From Verrucomicrobiota bacterium (GTDB taxonomy: Bacteria; Verrucomicrobiota; Verrucomicrobiia; CAIQCK01): DNA of 35,544 bases. Position 1 is the stretch's first letter, and each line of letters starts with the position of its first letter. A program made the translations under genes and the position numbers. The notes under the pieces are model-generated. The model saw nothing but the letters and a program-made list of their open reading frames with translations, did no database searches and was not told the DNA's origin. The DNA is taken from positions 1 through 35,544 of the forward strand of contig JAPLTX010000040.1 in assembly GCA_026397915.1 (NCBI GenBank), written 5' to 3'. Below are positions 30,002 to 35,544 of this stretch, piece after piece.

Positions 30002-32794
30002 ATGCCTGAAACACCCGAACAACTCGCCCGTCAGAAGATTGACACGATGCTCAGCGCATCCGGCTGGGTTGTTCAGGATTACAAGGCGTTCAATTCCTCC
30101 GCAGCCCGCGGCATTGCGTTACGCGAAGTGCCTCTCAAATCCGGCCGCTGCGACTATCTCCTGCTGGTGGATCGCAAAGCCCTAGGCATTGTCGAAGCGA
30201 AGAAGACCGGCACCACCCTCTCCAGCGTCGCAGATCAATCCGGCCACTACGGCGAGAACCTGCCTGATTTCATCCAAGCCATCGTCCCCGGCAAACTGCC
30301 CTTCCTCTACGAGTCCACCGGTGTCGAGACGTTCTTCCGCGATGAACGCGACCCAGAACCGCGCTCCCGCGCAGTTTTCACGTTTCACCGCCCGGAAACA
30401 CTCGCCGCGTGGGCTATGGAGCCGGACACGCTCCGACGACGCCTCGCCCGGATGTCTTTGGCGCATCCGCTGGGCAGGAACGGCATGAGGGATTGCCAGT
30501 TCGAGGCCAACATCGCGCTGGAAGAATCCTTCGCCGCCGATCATCTCCGTTCTCTCGTCCAGATGGCGACCGGTTCGGGCAAGACCTACCTCGCTTGCGC
30601 GTTCAGCTACCGCCTGATCAAGTTTGCCAACGCCCGCCGCATCCTCTTCCTCGTGGACCGCGCCAACCTTGGCCGTCAGGCCAAAGGCGAGTTCGATCAG
30701 TTTGTTCCGCCGGACGACCCGCGGAAGTTCAGCACGCTCTACAACGTCCAGCATCTCACCTCCAACAAACTCGACCCGGTGGCGCGCGTCACCATCTGCA
30801 CCATCCAACGTCTTTACTCGATGCTGCGTGGCGAGGAATTGCCCGAAGACATGGACGAACTTTCAGGCTTCGAGCTTGCCGCCGCCGATAACCGCGTGCG
30901 GGATGTGAAATACAACCCGACCATCCCCATCGAGACTTTCGACTTCATCATCACCGACGAATGCCATCGTTCCATCTACAACCTCTGGCGGCAGGTGCTC
31001 GAATACTTCGACGCATCGCTCATCGGCCTCACCGCCACGCCCTCCAAACAAACCATCGGGTTCTTCAAGCAGAACCTCGTCATGGAATACGGCCACGAGC
31101 GCGCCGTGGCGGATGGCGTGAACGTCGGCTACGAGGTCTATCGCATCAAGACCCAGGTTGCCGACCAGGGTGGCAAGGTCGAGAAAGGCTTTTACGTGGA
31201 CCGGCGGAACAAGGAAACCCGCCAGGTTCGCTGGGAGCGCCTCGACGAAGATCTCAGCTACGCCGCGACAGACCTCGACCGCTCCGTGGTGGTTCCTTCC
31301 CAGATCCGCACCGTGCTGAAGGCGTTCAAGAAAGCGCTGCCCACCGAACTATTCCCCGGACGAAACATGGTGCCGAAGACGCTCATCTTCTGCAAAGACG
31401 ACTCCCACGCCGAAGACGTGGTGCGGATCGCCCGGGAAGTGTTTGGGCGCGGCAACGACTTCGCCAAGAAGATCACCTACCAGTCCCGCCATCCTGAAAC
31501 CGGCAGGCCGGCCAACGGCGAATCCCTCATCGCGGAGTTCCGCACCTCGCCGCAACTCCGCATCGCCGTCACCGTGGACATGATCGCCACGGGCACGGAC
31601 ATCAAGCCGCTCGAATGCCTTCTCTTCCTGCGCGACGTTCGCAGCCGTGTCTATTTCGAACAGATGAAAGGCCGCGGCACGCGCGTCCTGACGCCCACCG
31701 ATCTACAGGCCGTCTCCGGCGCCGACGCCCGCGCCAAGACCCATTTCATCATCGTGGACGCGGTGGGCGTATGCGAGAGCGATAAGAGCGACTCCCGCCC
31801 GCTCGAAAGGCAGCCCACAGTCCCCTTCGACAAGCTCCTGTTGGGCGTGGCGCTGGGCAAACGCGACGAGGACGCGCTCACCACGCTGGCCGGCCGCCTC
31901 GCGCGGCTGGACAGGGAAATCTCACGCGAAAACGCGAAGGCGCTGAGCGAACTCGCCGGAGGAAGCACGCTCGCGCAACTGTCGCGCGCGCTGCTCGACG
32001 CCTGCAACCCGGACATCGTCGCCGAGAAAGCCACTGGCAAACCCGGCGCGTCACCCGGTGAAGTCAGCGCGGAGAAATTCGCTGTCGCGCAGAAACAGTT
32101 GATTGACGCAGCCTGCGCGCCGTTCAATTCGCCTGCGCTGCGCGAGAGCCTTGCCAAAGCCAGACGGGAGGCCGAGCAGACCATTGACACCGTCACCATT
32201 GATGCCGTCACACAACAAGGGTTTGACGCCGCTGCGAAGGCAAAATCGGCGGCGCTCCTGAACTCCTTCCGCGACTACATCGAACAGCACAAGGCCGAGA
32301 TCACCGCACTGCAAATCCTCTACAGCCGCCCCTACCGGCAGCGCCTCACCGAGCCGATGCTCAAGGAACTGGAAAAGAAACTCCGCGAGAACCACGCCGC
32401 GTGGACCGAGGACCGCCTTTGGGACGCCTTCGCCGCCGCCCGGCCCGGCAAGGTCAAGGGCCGCTCCCAGGCCGGACGCTTCGCCGACCTCGTCGCCCTC
32501 GTCCGCTTCGCGCTGGAACAGCAGCCCGTGCTCCGGCCCTTCGCCGAATCCGTCCGCGAGCGCTTCAACGAATGGCTCATGGACAAGGCCAAAGCCGGGA
32601 CGATCTTCGAGCCTGAGCAACGCGCCTGGCTCCACCTCATCTGCGAGCACATCGCCACCAGCCTCAGCATCGAGCCGGAAGATTTCGACGCCGTTCCGTT
32701 CAACCAACACGGCGGACTTGGAAAAGCCTACGAACTCTTCGGCCAGCAACTGCCCAAGCTGCTCGATGAACTCAACGAGGTGCTCGCCGCATGA
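30002..32794 (+). CDS. Type I restriction endonuclease, R subunit (HsdR)
   Basis: This is a 930-aa motor and nuclease subunit of a type I restriction-modification complex. The N-terminal nuclease has the PD-(D/E)xK residues Asp51, Glu65 and Lys67 (GRCDYLLLVDRKALGIVEAK). The helicase/translocase follows with Walker A ATGSGKT (189-195), DECH (319-322) and a second RecA lobe with DMIATGTDIKPLECLLFLRD and EQMKGRGTRVL. A long C-terminal helical region of EcoEI type binds the rest of the complex. It translocates DNA and cleaves far from the recognition site in unmethylated DNA. hsdS overlaps its stop by 4 bp. No hsdM is present upstream or downstream within the window. A clear SD is not visible. 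Confidence 0.95.
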   Translation: MPETPEQLARQKIDTMLSASGWVVQDYKAFNSSAARGIALREVPLKSGRCDYLLLVDRKALGIVEAKKTGTTLSSVADQSGHYGENLPDFIQAIVPGKLPFLYESTGVETFFRDERDPEPRSRAVFTFHRPETLAAWAMEPDTLRRRLARMSLAHPLGRNGMRDCQFEANIALEESFAADHLRSLVQMATGSGKTYLACAFSYRLIKFANARRILFLVDRANLGRQAKGEFDQFVPPDDPRKFSTLYNVQHLTSNKLDPVARVTICTIQRLYSMLRGEELPEDMDELSGFELAAADNRVRDVKYNPTIPIETFDFIITDECHRSIYNLWRQVLEYFDASLIGLTATPSKQTIGFFKQNLVMEYGHERAVADGVNVGYEVYRIKTQVADQGGKVEKGFYVDRRNKETRQVRWERLDEDLSYAATDLDRSVVVPSQIRTVLKAFKKALPTELFPGRNMVPKTLIFCKDDSHAEDVVRIAREVFGRGNDFAKKITYQSRHPETGRPANGESLIAEFRTSPQLRIAVTVDMIATGTDIKPLECLLFLRDVRSRVYFEQMKGRGTRVLTPTDLQAVSGADARAKTHFIIVDAVGVCESDKSDSRPLERQPTVPFDKLLLGVALGKRDEDALTTLAGRLARLDREISRENAKALSELAGGSTLAQLSRALLDACNPDIVAEKATGKPGASPGEVSAEKFAVAQKQLIDAACAPFNSPALRESLAKARREAEQTIDTVTIDAVTQQGFDAAAKAKSAALLNSFRDYIEQHKAEITALQILYSRPYRQRLTEPMLKELEKKLRENHAAWTEDRLWDAFAAARPGKVKGRSQAGRFADLVALVRFALEQQPVLRPFAESVRERFNEWLMDKAKAGTIFEPEQRAWLHLICEHIATSLSIEPEDFDAVPFNQHGGLGKAYELFGQQLPKLLDELNEVLAA

Positions 32795-34185
32795 GTGCCG
32801 TCCTTCGACAGGCATTTCAACACACAAGCGCCTTGCGAAGAACACGGCTCGGCGAAATCGCCGAGTTCATCATGGGACAAGCGCCGCCTGGCGATGCGTC
32901 CAACTTCGAGGGACGCGGGACCATATTTGTCAAAGCCGGTGAGTTCGGTTCGCCACATCCTGTCGTCCGGGAGTGGACAACTAAGCCGTTGAAGTTTGCC
33001 AAGCGGGGAGATGTTTTGATTTGCGTCGTCGGTGCGACAGCAGGAAAGCTGAATCTCGGCATTGACTGCGCCATTGGGCGAAGTGCCGCGGCAATTCGTC
33101 CAAGTGCGGAGACATTTGATCGCTTCGTTTATCTACAGCTTCAGCCCAAGGTTCTTGAACTTCGCGCAGGAAGCACCGGTTCAGCACAAGGCGTCATCAA
33201 TCGTGACATGCTTGCCAACATTGAGATGGTTCTTCCTCCCCTCCCCGAACAGCGTCGGATTGTGGCGGAGATTGAGAAGCAATTCACGCGGCTGGAGGCG
33301 GGGGTGGCGGCATTGCGGCGGGTGCAGGCCAACCTCAAACGCTACCGCGCCGCCGTCCTCAAAGCCGCCTGCGAAGGCCGCCTCGTCCCGACGGAGGCAG
33401 AGCTTCAGAAGTCAGCGGCCAGAGGTCGGAAGGCGAAAGCGAGCTACGAAACCGGCGAAGCCCTGCTCGCCCGCATCCTCACCGAGCGCCGCCACAACTG
33501 GCAGGGCCGTGGCAAATACAAGGAACCTCCCGCTCCAGAACCGCTGGCCGACGTTGAATTGCCGGAAGGCTGGGTCTGGACCGGATTCGAGCAGCTCGCC
33601 GACGGAACGAAGAACGCAATCAAGGCAGGGCCGTTTGGTAGCTCGCTGAAGAAGTCCTTTTACACGCCGAGCGGATTCAAAATCTACGGGCAAGAGCAGG
33701 TCATCAGGGGCGATGCGTATTTTGGCGATTACTTCATTTCGCTTGAGTTGTTCGAGCAACTCCAAAGCTGCCAGGTAAAACCGGGCGACATCCTCGTCAG
33801 CCTAGTGGGAACGACCGGCAAAGTTCTGATTCTTCCGGATGATTGCGCGCCGGGCATCATCAATCCCCGCTTGTTGAAACTGAGCCTCAGTCGCTCATGC
33901 GTGAACCCGAAGTTCATCAAGATTGTGCTGGAGTCAGCAACGACGCGGGCATTCTTCAAATTGGCTGCTCACGGTGGAACGATGGAGATCCTTAATCTCG
34001 GAATCTTGAAGACGCTGCCAATCGCACTTCCACCCCTCGCGGAGCAGACGCGGATTGTGGCGGAAGTGGAGCGGCGGTTGAGCGTGGTGGAGGAGTTGGA
34101 AGCGGTGGTGTCCGCCAACCTGAAGCGCGCCACGCGCCTGCGGCAGGCGATTTTGCAGAAGGCATTCAGCGGAGAACTCGGATGA
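32791..34185 (+). CDS. Type I restriction-modification specificity subunit (HsdS)
   Basis: This is a 464-aa DNA-recognition subunit with the usual two target-recognition domains and two helical spacers. TRD1 (about 15-150) ends with VLPPLPEQRRIVAEIEKQFT, which starts the first conserved helix region. TRD2 begins with LPEGWVWTGFEQLADG and GPFGSSLKKSFYTPSG and ends with ALPPLAEQTRIVAEVERR. The last helix ends RQAILQKAFSGELG, the normal terminus. The 4-bp overlaps with hsdR and with the following hydrolase gene imply one operon. HsdS cannot act without HsdM, which is not seen here. Confidence 0.95.
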   Translation: MSAVLRQAFQHTSALRRTRLGEIAEFIMGQAPPGDASNFEGRGTIFVKAGEFGSPHPVVREWTTKPLKFAKRGDVLICVVGATAGKLNLGIDCAIGRSAAAIRPSAETFDRFVYLQLQPKVLELRAGSTGSAQGVINRDMLANIEMVLPPLPEQRRIVAEIEKQFTRLEAGVAALRRVQANLKRYRAAVLKAACEGRLVPTEAELQKSAARGRKAKASYETGEALLARILTERRHNWQGRGKYKEPPAPEPLADVELPEGWVWTGFEQLADGTKNAIKAGPFGSSLKKSFYTPSGFKIYGQEQVIRGDAYFGDYFISLELFEQLQSCQVKPGDILVSLVGTTGKVLILPDDCAPGIINPRLLKLSLSRSCVNPKFIKIVLESATTRAFFKLAAHGGTMEILNLGILKTLPIALPPLAEQTRIVAEVERRLSVVEELEAVVSANLKRATRLRQAILQKAFSGELG

Positions 34186-35459
34186 CCATTGTTACCCTTG
34201 TTCACGGCACCTTTGCGAAAAACGCGGCATGGACCCATGAGTCATCACCGCTGGCAGCGGCTCTGAAGGAGAGAATCCCGGGAGAGGTTCGAATTGAAGC
34301 CGTGAATTGGAGCGGACACAACCTGCATGTCTCGAGATACGGTGCTGCCCAGCGCCTGCGGGAACATATCAAGTCACTCGCCAAGACCTTCCCCGGTGCG
34401 AGACAGTTCATCATTGCTCACAGCCATGGTGGGAATGTGGCGATGTATGCGCTCAATGATGGCGAGGTGCGCAAGCTCGTCAGCGGAGTGGTGAGTCTCT
34501 CAACACCTTTCATCATGTGCCGGCCACGGCGATTGCCGGAGGACCTGCTGTCTCCTCTGATTGTCCTGATTAGCCCCTTCATTTTTATTTTTGCCGGTAT
34601 CTGGCTTCGGTTCCGAATCCCCATTCAAGTGTGGATGGTGGTTCTTTTCGGACTGGCAATGGGCGTGCAGGCAGTCCTTTCCCGGATCGTTCTTGGGCAT
34701 TGGAAGGGGGGTCTCCAGTCAATCCGGCAAAAGCTGGCCGATTCGCTTGCCCAGCCTGCGATGTCGTCGCGTGAGCTGTTGATCGTGAGAGCGCCAGGTG
34801 ATGAGGCATCCGCAGCTTTGGGAGCTTCGACCTTTGGCTTGTGGCTATTTGGAAAACTGTCTGGTGTGGGGGAGCAGATCCATGAGTTTGCGGCTCGGGT
34901 CCAGCGTGTCTTGGGCAGCTTGAAAACAGAGCGGAAGGTTTTGGGGTCAGTGGGATGTGTTCTTGCTAGCGCGCTTGTCTTTTATCTGGGGCTAAATTCC
35001 GAGGAATGGCGAACGGGACACGGAATGCCAATGTCGTCCTTCCTGACAGGGGCGTTGCTGCTGCTTATTGGGATCGCGTTTTGGTCGCCACATGAGAAAG
35101 CTGACGGATTGTCAGCCTTTGACCAATGGGATTTGCCGTTCCAAGTGATCTATGTCGCACTGGCGATGCCGTGTCTGTTGGTGTGCGCGCTGTTCTCTGC
35201 CGCATTTGGTCATGATGTCGCATTTCTGGTGGGCTTTTTTGAGTTTTCGATTGAGACATCCCCGATTGGAAACTTCTCTGTCTTGAGCCTTTCCGCATCC
35301 ACCGCTGGGGGGCTTTGGCATAGTTTGCCCTACTCGGATAAAGAAGCCTTCGAGGCCATCGTGAAGTGGATTAATCAGGGCCGTGAACCAACCCAGCCAG
35401 CATGTGACCGGACTCACCTTTTCGAGCCACTCGTAGGGTTAGTCTGTAGCTATAGTTGA
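34182..35459 (+). CDS. Membrane-anchored alpha/beta hydrolase in the type I restriction operon
   Basis: This 425-aa protein has an N-terminal alpha/beta-hydrolase fold (1-125) with VHGTF near the start (oxyanion region) and the nucleophile motif AHSHGG (Ser81), a lipase/esterase-type elbow. Several membrane segments follow (about 127-147, 150-167, 258-275, 288-303 and 322-350), then a cytoplasmic tail. The catalytic Asp and His are not assigned with certainty. The ATG overlaps the hsdS stop by 4 bp, so it is translationally coupled to the restriction genes. A membrane lipase or esterase in a restriction operon could be a defence effector that damages the membrane, but this is inferred from position only. 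Codon use is more AT-rich than in the CAZyme block. Confidence 0.75.
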   Translation: MTIVTLVHGTFAKNAAWTHESSPLAAALKERIPGEVRIEAVNWSGHNLHVSRYGAAQRLREHIKSLAKTFPGARQFIIAHSHGGNVAMYALNDGEVRKLVSGVVSLSTPFIMCRPRRLPEDLLSPLIVLISPFIFIFAGIWLRFRIPIQVWMVVLFGLAMGVQAVLSRIVLGHWKGGLQSIRQKLADSLAQPAMSSRELLIVRAPGDEASAALGASTFGLWLFGKLSGVGEQIHEFAARVQRVLGSLKTERKVLGSVGCVLASALVFYLGLNSEEWRTGHGMPMSSFLTGALLLLIGIAFWSPHEKADGLSAFDQWDLPFQVIYVALAMPCLLVCALFSAAFGHDVAFLVGFFEFSIETSPIGNFSVLSLSASTAGGLWHSLPYSDKEAFEAIVKWINQGREPTQPACDRTHLFEPLVGLVCSYS

Positions 35460-35482
35460 TGTTGCCTGCTCGTTTGCGTTTT

Positions 35483-35533
35483 GTCCATCCCCAGCGCAGG
35501 GAGGGCGTAGCCCGACCGAAGCTGGGGATGGAC
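35483..35533. repeat. Palindromic repeat or terminator at the right edge
   Basis: Perfect 13-bp arms, GTCCATCCCCAGC (35483-35495) and GCTGGGGATGGAC (35521-35533), flank a 25-nt loop, starting 24 bp after the hydrolase stop codon. There is no T-run after the right arm, so it is more like a REP-type palindrome, though it could act as a terminator for the restriction operon. Confidence 0.6.
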
Positions 35534-35544
35534 TGTGTTGAGAA

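Overview
This window looks like a chromosomal segment from a Verrucomicrobiota bacterium, most likely of the Pedosphaera/Limisphaera type. That is an inference from gene content, not from a marker gene. It has high-GC coding DNA, many exported sugar-active enzymes, a type I sulfatase, SUMF1-like and PQQ/NHL beta-propeller proteins, and small fibronectin-III proteins of a kind I associate with this phylum.

Layout. (1) Positions 1-1960: a 22-bp tandem-repeat array, a promoter with a palindrome, a 206-aa FN3 protein, a hairpin, then an AT-richer small membrane-protein gene ending in an integron attC-like site. (2) 2155-8048: a tripartite RND efflux operon (inner-membrane pump, adaptor, outer-membrane lipoprotein channel). 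(3) 8063-9360: a Cys-rich GAF protein facing away and an HU protein with a strong terminator. (4) 9425-17578: a carbohydrate block with a PcRGLX-type exo-rhamnogalacturonan lyase-like protein, a zinc-less MDR oxidoreductase, a GH27 alpha-galactosidase and a GH99-like/LamG protein interrupted in frame by a palindromic mobile repeat. (5) 17657-19172: a mirror image of region 1 on the minus strand (small membrane protein, FN3 paralogue, promoter with palindrome, diverged 22-bp array). (6) 19349-22004: hemerythrin, an exported Cys-rich protein and an MFS transporter. (7) 22032-29495: an exported cluster of sulfatase, two TolB-like propellers, a SUMF1-like lipoprotein, a Cys-rich NHL-like propeller and a PhnD-PQQ fusion lipoprotein. 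(8) 29549-35459: tRNA-Val(TAC), the C-terminal stump of a tyrosine recombinase, then a compact hsdR-hsdS-membrane hydrolase operon, i.e. an island with a restriction system at a tRNA gene.

The most unusual signal is the pair of modules at 1-1960 and 17657-19172. Each has a 22-bp repeat array, a TTGACA promoter box, a palindrome about 30 bp further on, a 206-aa FN3 paralogue and then an unrelated small membrane protein. They are in opposite orientation and bracket about 17 kb. A second signal is a promoter-like box with fixed spacing in front of the GH27, GH99-like and MFS genes. It places the start codon at the expected transcription start, suggesting a small regulon of leaderless mRNAs. All functional calls come from reading the sequence and recalled family knowledge; no searches were run.
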